A DNA stretch of 64,000 bases from Paraburkholderia podalyriae (GTDB lineage: Bacteria; Pseudomonadota; Gammaproteobacteria; Burkholderiales; Burkholderiaceae), in NCBI RefSeq assembly GCF_014397785.1, contig NZ_VZQQ01000012.1, positions 1 through 64,000 on the forward strand, in the 5' to 3' direction. Under the pieces are notes generated by a model. That model was not told where the DNA came from, did not search any database, and saw nothing but the letters and a program-made list of their open reading frames with translations. This document shows positions 18,352 to 27,511 of the stretch, one piece after another. The translations under genes and the position numbers were made by a program. The stretch's first letter is position 1. The number at the start of each line of letters is the position of its first letter.

Positions 18352-18678
18352 TTACAGGTTGCCGTCGAGGAACGCGGTGAGTTGCGACTTCGACAGAGCA
18401 CCGACCTTCTGAGCGGCGACGGCGCCGTTCTTGAACAGGATCAGCGTGGGGATGCCGCGCACGCCGAATTTGACCGGCGTGGACTGATGCTCGTCGACAT
18501 TGATCTTCGCCACTTGCAGGCGATCCGCGTAATCCTTGGCGACTTCGTCGAGGATCGGCGCGATCATCTTGCACGGACCGCACCATTCGGCCCAGAAATC
18601 GAGCAGCACGGGTTTATCGGATTTCACGACGTCCTGTTCGAACGATGCGTCGCTAATATGCTTGATTTGTTCGCTCAT
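18352..18678 (-). CDS. trxA: Thioredoxin 1
   Basis: A 108-residue thioredoxin with the active site WCGPC (Cys33 and Cys36) in FWAEWCGPCKMIAPILDEVA and the cis-proline loop RGIPTLILFKNG. It is a cytoplasmic protein-disulfide reductant fed by thioredoxin reductase. The length equals E. coli TrxA. It is the upstream neighbour of rho, 206 bp away. Confidence 0.98.
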   Translation of the reverse strand: MSEQIKHISDASFEQDVVKSDKPVLLDFWAEWCGPCKMIAPILDEVAKDYADRLQVAKINVDEHQSTPVKFGVRGIPTLILFKNGAVAAQKVGALSKSQLTAFLDGNL

Positions 18679-19148
18679 TTATGAATACCTCTATCGGTTC
18701 GAGGCCCGCCTGAATTGCTCGCCACGATACGTCAAAAACCGGGAAAATTTCAGTTCGCCTTGCCGCATCCAGAGCCTTGCCGCGCTTGCTAGTGAAAATC
18801 AGAAAAACCGTCTGAAAAAAGCGCCGGGTTTTCACGAATACGCGGAAAGATCCAAGTTTGCGGGTCTTCCAACTGGCAGTGTAGCTTAATTCGCTATGCG
18901 TTGCCGATGGCGATAGTACTCGTTAGGGCAGTGGGGCTAATGGGCCGCCCCAACAGCGTCAGCGGGTTTCGACGGTTGCCGGATACCGCGTTGCAATCTA
19001 GATGGTAGCGGGCGCGGTGAACTCAAGTGCACTATGTGGCGGGCGTTGCCGGCGCGCATGATGCGCGCATAAAAGGCGAGGAGCCGTTCGAACCGGCGCG
19101 TCGTTCGTTTTGCTCGGCACAACAGTCGCACAATGCGCGCGGCAATGA
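18679..19148. other. Gene-free stretch between trxA and the SRP RNA
   Basis: About 470 bp containing no coding frame with a convincing product on either strand. It should hold the trxA promoter and the upstream part of the ffs promoter. The only structure I see is a perfect palindrome, GCGCGCAT-G-ATGCGCGC, at 19052-19068. Confidence 0.6.
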
Positions 19149-19154
19149 TAGAAT
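19149..19154 (+). promoter_or_regulatory. -10 element of the SRP RNA gene
   Basis: TAGAAT at 19149-19154 lies 7 nt before the predicted first RNA base at 19161, the right distance for a sigma-70 start site. A good -35 hexamer is not evident. Confidence 0.6.
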
Positions 19155-19160
19155 CTTTCG

Positions 19161-19258
19161 TGACGGGCCTCCTCGCATGGAGGGATGGTCAACCTGGTCA
19201 GGTCGGGAACGAAGCAGCCACAGCCGTTTTCCACCAGTGCCGAGGGTCAGGCTCGTCA
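19161..19258 (+). ncRNA. ffs: Signal recognition particle 4.5S RNA
   Basis: The apical domain that binds Ffh is unmistakable: GGTCAGGTCGGGAACGAAGC followed by AGCCA, at 19197-19220. The ends define the molecule: TGACGGGCCT (19161-19170) pairs with AGGCTCGTCA (19249-19258) at 9 of 10 positions, and CCTCG pairs with CGAGG just inside. This gives a hairpin RNA of about 98 nt that directs membrane and exported proteins to FtsY/SecYEG. dnaX follows 181 bp downstream. Confidence 0.93.
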
Positions 19259-19427
19259 CCCTCCTTTGCTGTTTTCTTCGCGGCCGTTTTCACGGATTCC
19301 CCGCAGTTCTCTTCAGTCATTCCCAGCTTCCGCATTGATCGTGCGCCATGTTCGGATCGAGCGTCGTCCCCGCCGCGTCGTGCTTTCGCACGTCTTCCCG
19401 AATGGTTTTGCGCGCCATTGTTACTGA

Positions 19428-19433
19428 TACAAT
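19428..19433 (+). promoter_or_regulatory. Candidate -10 element (TACAAT) directly before dnaX
   Basis: GATACAAT ends 6 nt before the dnaX ATG at 19440, so a normal start site would coincide with the A of the ATG. No ribosome-binding site precedes the ATG. ATTGT and ACAAT also form a small dyad around the hexamer. Confidence 0.5.
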
Positions 19434-19439
19434 TTCCGG

Positions 19440-22001
19440 ATGACCTATCAAGTTCTCGCACGCAAATGGCGGCCGAAGGATTTCGCTTCGCTCGTCGGAC
19501 AAGAGCACGTGGTGCGCGCGCTCACCCATGCGCTCGACGGCGGCCGTCTGCACCACGCCTATTTGTTTACAGGTACGCGCGGTGTTGGCAAGACCACGCT
19601 GTCGCGCATCTTCGCGAAGGCGCTCAATTGCGAGACCGGTGTGACGTCGACGCCGTGCGGTGTGTGCCGTGCGTGCCGCGAGATCGACGAAGGGCGCTTT
19701 GTCGATTACGTCGAGATGGACGCGGCGAGTAATCGCGGCGTCGATGAAATGGCCGCGCTGCTCGAGCGCGCGGTGTACGCGCCCGTCGATGCACGCTTCA
19801 AGGTCTACATGATCGACGAAGTGCATATGCTGACGAACCACGCGTTCAACGCGATGCTGAAGACGCTCGAAGAGCCGCCGCCGCACGTCAAGTTCATCCT
19901 CGCGACGACCGACCCGCAGAAGATTCCGGTCACCGTGTTGTCGCGCTGTCTGCAGTTCAATCTGAAGCAGATGCCGGCCGGCCATATCGTGTCGCATCTC
20001 GAACGCATTCTCGACGAAGAGGGCGTGCCGCACGAGGCGCAGGCGCTGCGCCTGCTCGCGCGCGCGGCCGACGGTTCGATGCGCGACGCGCTGTCGCTGA
20101 CCGATCAGGCGATCGCCTATTCGGCGAATCAGGTCAGCGAAGACGCGGTGCGCGGCATGCTCGGCGCACTCGACCAAAGCTATCTGATCCGATTGCTGGA
20201 CGCGCTCGCGCAAGGCGACGGCGTGGCGGTGTTGTCTGTCGCCGACGAGATGGCGTTGCGCAGCCTGTCGTTCTCGACGGCGCTGCAGGATCTGGCGAGC
20301 CTGCTGCACCGGATCGCGTGGGCGCAGATCGCGCCTTCGTCGGTGCTCGAGGAATGGCCGGAGGCCGCCGATCTGCGCCGCTTCGCCGACGCGTTGAGCG
20401 CCGAGCAGGTGCAGCTGTTCTATCAGATCGCGACGATCGGCCGAAGCGAACTCGGCCTCGCACCCGACGAATACGCGGGCTTCACGATGACGCTGCTGCG
20501 CATGCTCGCGTTCGAGCCGGCGCCGACGGGCGGCGGTGGTGGAGCGGCGGGAGCCGCCGGCACGCAGACCGGCGCGGCCAGCGCCGGTGCAAAGCGCTCC
20601 GGTGCACCGACGGTTGCGGCACTGCGCGCGCCGTCGCCGTCGTCTGCAACGCCCATGGCCGCCGCGGCACCGGCTGGTGGACCGCAGGCTGGCGTTGCCG
20701 GTGACGACCATGGCGATGCGCTGACAACCACCGCGCAGGATGCAAAGCCGATCGCGAAGTCCGCAGCCCACGCCGCGCAAGATAAAGTAGCGCCGCCATC
20801 GCTCGATGCCGAAGCCGCGCGCACGAAAGTCGTGTCGCCCGCCGCCACGGCACGCCCGTTGGCGCCGTGGGAAGACGCGCCCGAGAACGACGGCGCCACG
20901 ATCGGCGGTTCGACCACGCCGGTCTCGAACGAAGTCTCCGACACCGAACCTGCGTCCGCACCGAGCGCGCTTGCAACTGCCGCACTCGCGCGCGCGGAGG
21001 ACGTCTCGTCATCAGAGCTGGAGCCGCGCCAGGAATTGGCGACGCCCGCTTCAGCGGCGGCGGAGCCGGCCGCAGCCGATCCCGCTCCGCGCCGCGCGGC
21101 CGGGGCCAGCGCCGCGCTCGACGTTCTGCGCAACGCCGGCATGAAGGTATCGTCCGACCGTGGCCGCGCAAATACCGGCGCGGCCGCGAAGCCTGCCGCG
21201 CCCGCCACGCCGAAGCCGGCCGCACCGAAGCCGGCCGCACCGAAACCCGTGGCGCCGCGCGTGATCGTGCCGGTACCGGTGCCTACCGCGCCACGCAGGG
21301 TGTCGCACGACCCCGCCGCGCCTACCGCCAACGCAAACAGCGGCGCCAGCAGCAACGCGCAACAGAACAGCCCGTCGAGCCCACCCTGGGACGACATGCC
21401 GCCCGACGACTACGTGCCGCTATCGGCCGCGGACGATGCCTACTTCATTCCGCCCGACGACGACTTCGTGCCGGTGTTCGACCGCGGCCCCGACGACGTC
21501 CGTATGGACGGCCCGGCCGCGCAGGGCGCCACGCCCGCGCCAATCGTCGATACGCGGCCGCTGCCGCCAGCCGTGCCGCTCGATCCGCTTGGTTTCACCG
21601 GCGACTGGCCCGCGCTCGCCGTCGATCTGCCGCTGAAGGGCATCTCGTACCAGCTTGCGTTCAACAGCGAACTGATGGCGCTCGAGGGCAGCACGCTGAA
21701 GCTGAACGTGCCGGTGCCGCAATACGCGGAAGCGTCGCAGGTCGCTAAACTGAAGTCAGCGCTCGTCGAGCGGCTCGGCCGGAACGTCGACGTGCAGGTC
21801 GACGTCGGCCCGGCGCGCCGTACCGCCGCCGCGCACGACGCGAAGCTGCGCGCGCAGCGCCAGCAGGAAGCGGAGCGCGAGATTAGCGCCGATCCGTTCG
21901 TGCAGTCGCTGATTCGCGAGTTCGGCGCGAGCATCGTGCCGGGCTCGATCCGCCCGATTATCCCGGACGCCGCGCCGAACGGCGCGTCGCCGGCCCACTG
22001 A
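19440..22001 (+). CDS. dnaX: DNA polymerase III subunit tau/gamma (clamp loader)
   Basis: ATPase of the sliding-clamp loader that ties the replicative polymerases together. The 853-residue protein starts MTYQVLARKWRPKDFASLVG. Walker A is GTRGVGKT (residues 45-52), the zinc module is Cys64, 73, 76 and 79, the DEVH box is in VYMIDEVHMLTNHAFNAM, and the arginine-finger/sensor region follows. Residues about 360-715 are a very long Ala/Pro/Ser/Glu linker with PKPAA repeats. The last 130 residues form the tau C-terminal domain, which binds polymerase alpha. I found no A-rich slippery site like the E. coli AAAAAAG, so a frameshifted gamma is not predicted. It begins an operon with ybaB and recR. Confidence 0.97.
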   Translation: MTYQVLARKWRPKDFASLVGQEHVVRALTHALDGGRLHHAYLFTGTRGVGKTTLSRIFAKALNCETGVTSTPCGVCRACREIDEGRFVDYVEMDAASNRGVDEMAALLERAVYAPVDARFKVYMIDEVHMLTNHAFNAMLKTLEEPPPHVKFILATTDPQKIPVTVLSRCLQFNLKQMPAGHIVSHLERILDEEGVPHEAQALRLLARAADGSMRDALSLTDQAIAYSANQVSEDAVRGMLGALDQSYLIRLLDALAQGDGVAVLSVADEMALRSLSFSTALQDLASLLHRIAWAQIAPSSVLEEWPEAADLRRFADALSAEQVQLFYQIATIGRSELGLAPDEYAGFTMTLLRMLAFEPAPTGGGGGAAGAAGTQTGAASAGAKRSGAPTVAALRAPSPSSATPMAAAAPAGGPQAGVAGDDHGDALTTTAQDAKPIAKSAAHAAQDKVAPPSLDAEAARTKVVSPAATARPLAPWEDAPENDGATIGGSTTPVSNEVSDTEPASAPSALATAALARAEDVSSSELEPRQELATPASAAAEPAAADPAPRRAAGASAALDVLRNAGMKVSSDRGRANTGAAAKPAAPATPKPAAPKPAAPKPVAPRVIVPVPVPTAPRRVSHDPAAPTANANSGASSNAQQNSPSSPPWDDMPPDDYVPLSAADDAYFIPPDDDFVPVFDRGPDDVRMDGPAAQGATPAPIVDTRPLPPAVPLDPLGFTGDWPALAVDLPLKGISYQLAFNSELMALEGSTLKLNVPVPQYAEASQVAKLKSALVERLGRNVDVQVDVGPARRTAAAHDAKLRAQRQQEAEREISADPFVQSLIREFGASIVPGSIRPIIPDAAPNGASPAH

Positions 22002-22074
22002 TCCATCGTTCGCGGCGGCGCCGCAGCGCGGCGCCGGAAAACCAGATTCCACACTGTCTAGAAGGAGCACGTCC

Positions 22075-22401
22075 ATGATGAAAGGCCAACTCGCCGGGCT
22101 GATGAAGCAAGCCCAGCAGATGCAGGAAAACATGAAGAAGATGCAGGAGCAACTCGCGCTGATCGAGGTAGAGGGGCAGTCGGGTGCCGGTCTCGTCAAG
22201 GTGACGATGACCTGCAAGAACGACGTGCGTCGCGTGTCGATCGACCCGAGCCTGCTCGCCGACGACAAGGACATGCTGGAAGATCTCGTCGCCGCCGCGT
22301 TCAATGACGCCGTGCGCAAGGCCGAGGCGACCGCGCAGGAAAAGATGGGTGGCATGACCGCCGGCCTGCCGCTGCCGCCGGGCTTCAAGCTGCCGTTCTA
22401 A
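22075..22401 (+). CDS. ybaB: YbaB/EbfC nucleoid-associated protein
   Basis: A 108-residue DNA-binding protein of the YbaB/EbfC family, rich in Met, Gln and Lys at the start (GLMKQAQQMQENMKKMQEQL, a long helix) and ending GMTAGLPLPPGFKLPF, the typical tail. In other bacteria it forms dimers that bind DNA with a preference for certain dyads and associate with the nucleoid. GGAGC lies 7 bp before the ATG. It sits between dnaX and recR, as in most proteobacteria. Confidence 0.96.
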   Translation: MMKGQLAGLMKQAQQMQENMKKMQEQLALIEVEGQSGAGLVKVTMTCKNDVRRVSIDPSLLADDKDMLEDLVAAAFNDAVRKAEATAQEKMGGMTAGLPLPPGFKLPF

Positions 22402-22629
22402 GCCGCCGCTGTTGAAGCGGGCTGAAGCGGGCGAGCGCCGCGGCGGTGATCGCCGCGGTGCGAGCGCAAGCGCTCGCTGGCCGCGCGCCGCGCGCAGGCT
22501 GCAATCACCGACAGTACAGCCGCGCGTGAAAGCGCCGCCGTCGGGGCGCGCAAGCGCGGCCCGGTTCGAGCACCGCCCCCGCATCCGAATTCGCCCACCC
22601 GAGCACCACTCACGTCGACGCCGATCCGC

Positions 22630-23226
22630 ATGAAACAACCTTCCGCCCTGTCGGCGCTCGTCGAAGCGCTGCGCGCGCTGCCCGGTGTCGGGCCGAAGTC
22701 CGCGCAACGCATGGCGTATCACCTGATGCAGCACGATCGCGAAGGCGCCGAAAAGCTCGGCCGCTCGCTGCTGTTCGCGACCGAGCATCTGCGTCACTGC
22801 GAAAAGTGCAATACGTTTACCGAAGCGCAGATCTGCGAGGTCTGCCTCGATGAAGAGCGCGATCCGTCGCTGCTATGCGTCGTCGAGACGCCGGCCGACC
22901 AGATCATGCTCGAACAGACGATGACCTATCGCGGCCTCTATTTCGTGCTGATGGGGCGGTTGAGTCCGCTGGACGGCATCGGCCCGAAGGAAATCCATTT
23001 CGACCGGCTCGTCAAGCGCGCGTCGGATGGCGTCGTCAAGGAAGTCGTGCTGGCTACCAATTTCACCAACGAAGGCGAAGCCACCGCGCATTACCTCGGG
23101 CAGACGCTGAAGGCGCGTGGGCTCGCCGTCACGCGCCTCGCGCGCGGGGTGCCGGTGGGCGGCGAACTCGAATATGTCGACGCAGGCACGATCGCTCGCG
23201 CGATGCTCGACCGTCGTTCGATGTAG
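22630..23226 (+). CDS. recR: Recombination mediator RecR
   Basis: A 198-residue ring-forming protein that, with RecO and RecF, loads RecA on gapped DNA. It has the N-terminal helix-hairpin-helix (LRALPGVGPKSAQRMAYHL), the zinc finger formed by Cys57, Cys60, Cys69 and Cys72 (HCEKCNTFTEAQICEVC), and the Toprim domain starting LLCVVETPADQIMLE. The start ATG is preceded by 228 bp with no gene, unlike the tight spacing seen in some relatives. Confidence 0.97.
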   Translation: MKQPSALSALVEALRALPGVGPKSAQRMAYHLMQHDREGAEKLGRSLLFATEHLRHCEKCNTFTEAQICEVCLDEERDPSLLCVVETPADQIMLEQTMTYRGLYFVLMGRLSPLDGIGPKEIHFDRLVKRASDGVVKEVVLATNFTNEGEATAHYLGQTLKARGLAVTRLARGVPVGGELEYVDAGTIARAMLDRRSM

Positions 23227-23300
23227 CCACGCGGCTATCGTTGGCGGCCGCAGTACCCATCCAGGCACGCGTCGCCATCTCTGGCCGACAAAGGAGACTC

Positions 23301-24542
23301 ATGAGCGCCACCCCCGAATCAGCCGCGAGCGCCGCACCGCATGACGCGCGCGGCCCGCTCGCCGGTGTCAAGGTGCTGGAACTCGGCACGCTTATCGCCG
23401 GGCCGTTCGCCGCGCGTTTTCTCGGCGAATTCGGTGCCGAGGTCATCAAGATAGAAGACCCCAAAGGCGGCGACCCGCTGCGCAAATGGCGCAAGCTGTA
23501 TCCGGAAGTCGGTGGTACGTCGCTGTGGTGGGCCGTGCAGGCGCGCAACAAGAAGTCCGTCACGATCAACCTGAAAGCCGAAGAGGGCAAGGAGATCGTG
23601 CGGCGCCTCGCGAAAGAGGCTGATATCGTCGTCGAGAATTTCCGGCCTGGGCTGCTCGAAAAGCTCGGGCTCGGCTACGACGTGCTGTCCGCCGAGAACC
23701 CTGGCCTCGTGATGGTGCGTCTGTCGGGCTACGGCCAGACGGGTCCGTATCGCGACCGGCCCGGCTTCGGCGCGATCGCCGAGTCGATGGGCGGTCTGCG
23801 CCACATCACCGGCTACCCGGAGCTGCCGCCGCCGCGTATCGGCATTTCGATCGGCGATTCGATCGCCGCGCTGCACGGCGTGATCGGCGCGCTGATGGCG
23901 TTGCACCACAAGCAGGTGAACGGCGGCAAGGGGCAGGTCGTCGACGTCGCGCTATACGAGGCCGTCTTCAACATGATGGAAAGCGTGGTGCCCGAATACG
24001 GCGTCTACGGCATGGTGCGCGAACGTACCGGCGCGTCGCTGCCGGGCATCGTGCCGTCGAACACGTATCCGTGCCGCGACGGCAGCATCGTGATCGGCGG
24101 CAACAGCGATCCGATCTTCAGGCGCCTGATGATCGCGATCGAACGCGACGATCTGGCGAACGATCCGGCGCTCGCGCATAACGATGGCCGCGTGCCGCGC
24201 ACGCAGGAAATCGACGCCGCGATCGCCGCCTGGCTGTCCTCGCGCACGATCGACGAAGCGCTCGCGGTGCTGAACGCGGCCGATGTACCGGTGGGCCGCA
24301 TCTACAGCGTCGCCGACATGTTCACCGATCCGCAGTTCATCGCGCGGCAGATGATCCAGCGGTTCAAGTGGCAGGACGGCAATGAAATCACGCTGCCGGC
24401 GGTCACGCCGAAGCTGTCGGCGACGCCCGGCGAGACCCGCTGGCTGGGGCCGGAACTGGGTGAACATACCGATGAAGTCCTGCAATCGCTAGGTTATGAT
24501 GCTGACGGCATCGCGAGGTTGCGGGTGCAACAGATCGTTTGA
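23301..24542 (+). CDS. Class III (CaiB/BaiF, formyl-CoA transferase-like) CoA-transferase
   Basis: A 413-residue CoA-transferase that moves CoA between acyl groups by way of an enzyme-anhydride intermediate. The N-terminal GVKVLELGTLIAGPFAARFL and VVENFRPGLLEKLGLGYD are family hallmarks. The catalytic aspartate should be Asp186 in SIGDSIAALHG (Frc Asp169 equivalent), and GGNSDPIF supplies the glycine loop. AAGGAG lies just before ATG 23301. The acyl substrate is not predictable. It precedes an ABC transporter in the same direction by 89 bp, hinting that the imported compound is a carboxylic acid that this enzyme activates. Confidence 0.9.
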   Translation: MSATPESAASAAPHDARGPLAGVKVLELGTLIAGPFAARFLGEFGAEVIKIEDPKGGDPLRKWRKLYPEVGGTSLWWAVQARNKKSVTINLKAEEGKEIVRRLAKEADIVVENFRPGLLEKLGLGYDVLSAENPGLVMVRLSGYGQTGPYRDRPGFGAIAESMGGLRHITGYPELPPPRIGISIGDSIAALHGVIGALMALHHKQVNGGKGQVVDVALYEAVFNMMESVVPEYGVYGMVRERTGASLPGIVPSNTYPCRDGSIVIGGNSDPIFRRLMIAIERDDLANDPALAHNDGRVPRTQEIDAAIAAWLSSRTIDEALAVLNAADVPVGRIYSVADMFTDPQFIARQMIQRFKWQDGNEITLPAVTPKLSATPGETRWLGPELGEHTDEVLQSLGYDADGIARLRVQQIV

Positions 24543-24631
24543 TGCGCACAGCGCAACGCATAGAGAAAAGCGCGTAAAGCGCACACGGGCGGTCAAAAGC
24601 CGCACGACGAAAAATCTGGAGACAACGGACC

Positions 24632-25669
24632 ATGCAACGCAGAACTTTCCTTGCCGGCGGGGCGGCGCTCGCGGGCGCCTCGCTCGCGGCCACGCCGTTC
24701 GCTTTCGCGCAGGGCAAACCCGAGACCACCAGGGTGGCGATCGCGGTGGGCGGCAAGAACCTGTTCTACTACCTGCCGCTGACGATCGCCGAGCGCCGCA
24801 GCTACTTCAAGGACGAGGGGCTCGAAGTCGAGATTTCCGACTTCGCGGGTGGCTCGCAGGCGCTGAAGGCGGCAGTCGGCGGTAGCGCGGACGTGGTCTC
24901 CGGCGCGTTCGAACACACACTGCTGTTGCAGGCGCAAAAGCAGATGTTCCGCGAATTCGTGTTGCAGGGCCGCGCGCCGCAGATCGTGCTCGCGGTGTCG
25001 AAGAAGACGATGCCGAACTACAAGTCGATCGCCGATCTGAAGGGCAGGAAGATCGGCGTGACTGCGCCGGGTTCGTCGACGTCGATCATGGCGAGCTTCG
25101 TGCTCGCGAAAGCGGGGCTCAGTCCGAAGGACGTCGCGTTCATCGGCGTGGGCGCGGGTGCCGGCGCGATCGCCGCGCTGCAGTCCGGGCAGGTCGACGC
25201 GATCGCCAATCTCGATCCGGTCGTCACGCGCCTCGAGCGCGCAGGCGACGTGCGCGTCGTGTCGGATACCCGCACGCTCGCCGATACGCACACCGTGTTC
25301 GGCGGCGACATGCCGGCGGGCTGCCTGTACGCGTCGCAGTCGTTCATCACGAAGAACCCGAACACCACGCAGGCGCTGACCAATGCGATGGTGCGCGCGC
25401 TCAAGTGGCTGCAGAACGCGAGCGGCAGCGAACTGATCAACACGGTGCCGGAGAGCTATCTGCTCGGGGACCGCGCGCTCTATCTCGACGCGTGGCAGCA
25501 CGTGCGCGAAGCGATGTCGCCCGACGGCCTGATGCCCGCCGACGGTCCCGCGACGTCGCTGAAGACGCTGAAGGCGTTCGATCCGATGATCCAGAACGCG
25601 CAGATTGATCTGTCGAAGACGTGGACCAACGACTTCGTGAAGAAGGCGCTGACGACCGTCAAGGCGTAA
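24632..25669 (+). CDS. ABC transporter periplasmic substrate-binding protein (SsuA/NMT1-like)
   Basis: A 345-residue binding protein with signal peptide MQRRTFLAGGAALAGASLAA, probably cleaved after AFA. The twin arginine at residues 3-4 followed by FL suggests Tat export. The mature part has AERRSYFKDEGLEVEISDFA, GGSQALKAAVGGSADVVSG and LKGRKIGVTAPGSSTSIMAS, the pattern of the NMT1/THI5-like fold used for taurine, sulfonates, nitrate, thiamine precursors or aromatic acids. Components for ATPase and permease follow, so it is a complete importer. Ligand unknown. Confidence 0.9.
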   Translation: MQRRTFLAGGAALAGASLAATPFAFAQGKPETTRVAIAVGGKNLFYYLPLTIAERRSYFKDEGLEVEISDFAGGSQALKAAVGGSADVVSGAFEHTLLLQAQKQMFREFVLQGRAPQIVLAVSKKTMPNYKSIADLKGRKIGVTAPGSSTSIMASFVLAKAGLSPKDVAFIGVGAGAGAIAALQSGQVDAIANLDPVVTRLERAGDVRVVSDTRTLADTHTVFGGDMPAGCLYASQSFITKNPNTTQALTNAMVRALKWLQNASGSELINTVPESYLLGDRALYLDAWQHVREAMSPDGLMPADGPATSLKTLKAFDPMIQNAQIDLSKTWTNDFVKKALTTVKA

Positions 25670-25790
25670 ACGAAGCGGCGCGCGCGTAGGCATATCGAAC
25701 AGCACGTGGACAGCGCGATTCGCCGCGTTCACGCCGCCGCCAAGCGTCGCCGCGACCCCGCAAACCCGATTCCCCGAAGCGAGCCGTAAG

Positions 25791-26603
25791 ATGACCGTTG
25801 CTGCCCTGGCGCTCGAAAACATCACCTGCACGTTCGCCGCGCGCGATAGTCGCGAGCAGCGCTACACGGCGGTCAAGGACACGACGCTGCGTATCGAGCC
25901 GGGCGAGTTCGTGTCGGTAGTCGGGCCGACCGGCTGCGGTAAGTCCACGCTACTGAACATCGGCGCGGGGTTGCTGCAGCCGTCGGCGGGCGCGGTCAGC
26001 GTGTTCGGCGAAAAGCTCGGCGGGCTGAATCGCCGCGCGGGCTATATGTTCCAGGCCGATGCGCTGATGCCGTGGCGCTCGGCGCTCGACAACGTGATGG
26101 CCGGCCTGTCGTTTCACGGCGTGCCGGCCTCGCAAGCGCGCGCGAAGGCCGAAGAATGGTTAAAGCGCGTCGGTCTCGGCGGCTTCGGCGACCGCTATCC
26201 GCATCAACTGTCTGGCGGCATGCGCAAGCGTGTCGCGCTGGCGCAAACGCTGATACTCGATCCCGACATCATTCTGATGGACGAGCCGTTTTCCGCGCTG
26301 GATATTCAAACGCGGCAGCTGATGGAAAACGAACTGCTCGATCTATGGGCCGCGAAGCGCAAGGCGGTGCTGTTCATCACGCACGATCTCGACGAAGCGA
26401 TCGCGATGTCGGATCGCGTGGTGGTGCTGTCGGCCGGTCCCGCCACGCATCCGATCGGCGAGTTCCGGATCGATCTGCCGCGGCCGCGCGATGTCGCCGA
26501 AATCCGCTCGCATCCGCGCTTCGTCGAATTGCACGCGCAGATCTGGGGTGTGCTGCGCGATGAAGTGCTCAAGGGGTATCAGCAGCAACTGACCGCGGTT
26601 TAA
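25791..26603 (+). CDS. ABC transporter ATP-binding protein (SsuB/TauB-like)
   Basis: A 270-residue ATPase with Walker A GPTGCGKS at residues 45-52, signature LSGGMRKRVALAQTL, Walker B ILMDEPFSALD and the switch histidine in LFITHDLDEAIAMSDRV. It follows the substrate-binding gene by 121 bp and precedes the permease by 72 bp. The Q-loop segment GYMFQADALMPWRSALDNVM is typical of the nitrate/sulfonate importer class. Confidence 0.94.
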   Translation: MTVAALALENITCTFAARDSREQRYTAVKDTTLRIEPGEFVSVVGPTGCGKSTLLNIGAGLLQPSAGAVSVFGEKLGGLNRRAGYMFQADALMPWRSALDNVMAGLSFHGVPASQARAKAEEWLKRVGLGGFGDRYPHQLSGGMRKRVALAQTLILDPDIILMDEPFSALDIQTRQLMENELLDLWAAKRKAVLFITHDLDEAIAMSDRVVVLSAGPATHPIGEFRIDLPRPRDVAEIRSHPRFVELHAQIWGVLRDEVLKGYQQQLTAV

Positions 26604-26675
26604 GTGTGCCGCGCATCCCTGCATGCGCATTGAAAGAGAAGGCGTGTTCAATAATCGTCCAAGGCGAACCAAGTC

Positions 26676-27500
26676 ATGTGGAAGACGTTGCGCCCAAGCC
26701 GGGCGAATCTGGCGATCTGGCAGTGGCTGCTGCTCGTACTGTCCTTCGTGCTGTGGTACGTGCTGACGAGCCCGACGCTTTTGCCGCCGTTCTATTTCGA
26801 CGATCCGAACAAGGCGGCGTTTTTCTTCGGCGAGCCGCAGAAAGTACTGCAGCGGATCTGGGAATGGTTCACGGGAGGCGAGATCTATCTGCATCTGTGG
26901 ATCACGTTGGTCGAGACCGTGCTCGCGTTCGTGCTCGGCACCGCGATCGGGCTCGGCGTCGGCCTGTGGCTCGCGCTAGCGCCGACCGCGAGCGCGCTAT
27001 TCGATCCGTACGTGAAGGCCGCGAATTCGATGCCGCGCGTGATTCTCGCGCCGATCTTCGGCGTGTGGTTCGGCCTCGGCATCTGGTCGAAGGTCGCGCT
27101 CGGCGTCACGCTGGTATTTTTCATCGTGTTCTTCAACGTCTATCAGGGCGTGAAGGAAGTGAGCCCCCTCGTGCTCGCGAATGCGCGCATGCTCGGCGCG
27201 AACCGCAAACAGCTGCTGCGCTTCGTTTATCTGCCGAGCGCGATGAGCTGGGTGTTTTCGAGCCTGCATACGTCGGTGGGGCTCGCGTTCGTCGGCTCGG
27301 TGGTGGGCGAGTATCTCGGCTCGGCGCGCGGTGTCGGCTATCTGATCCTGCAAGCCGAAGGCACCTTCGATATCAACACCGTGTTCGCGGGGATTCTGGT
27401 GTTGACCGCATTCGCTCTGGTTCTCGATGCGATCGTCGGGACGGCGGAGCGGCGCTTGATGAAGTGGCAGCCGCGCGCCGGAGATACCGAGAAGCTGTGA
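26676..27500 (+). CDS. ABC transporter permease (SsuC/TauC-like)
   Basis: A 274-residue inner-membrane protein with about six hydrophobic helices. The coupling EAA loop is ANARMLGANRKQLLRFVYLP, and the N-terminal helix LAIWQWLLLVLSFVLWYVLT is typical. It completes the importer with the two upstream genes. A quinone oxidoreductase converges 11 bp beyond the stop. Confidence 0.92.
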   Translation: MWKTLRPSRANLAIWQWLLLVLSFVLWYVLTSPTLLPPFYFDDPNKAAFFFGEPQKVLQRIWEWFTGGEIYLHLWITLVETVLAFVLGTAIGLGVGLWLALAPTASALFDPYVKAANSMPRVILAPIFGVWFGLGIWSKVALGVTLVFFIVFFNVYQGVKEVSPLVLANARMLGANRKQLLRFVYLPSAMSWVFSSLHTSVGLAFVGSVVGEYLGSARGVGYLILQAEGTFDINTVFAGILVLTAFALVLDAIVGTAERRLMKWQPRAGDTEKL

Positions 27501-27511
27501 GCGATGCTGCA

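Noticed and set aside
19440..22001. Programmed frameshift in dnaX
   Set aside because: No A-run or slippery heptamer was found in the gene.
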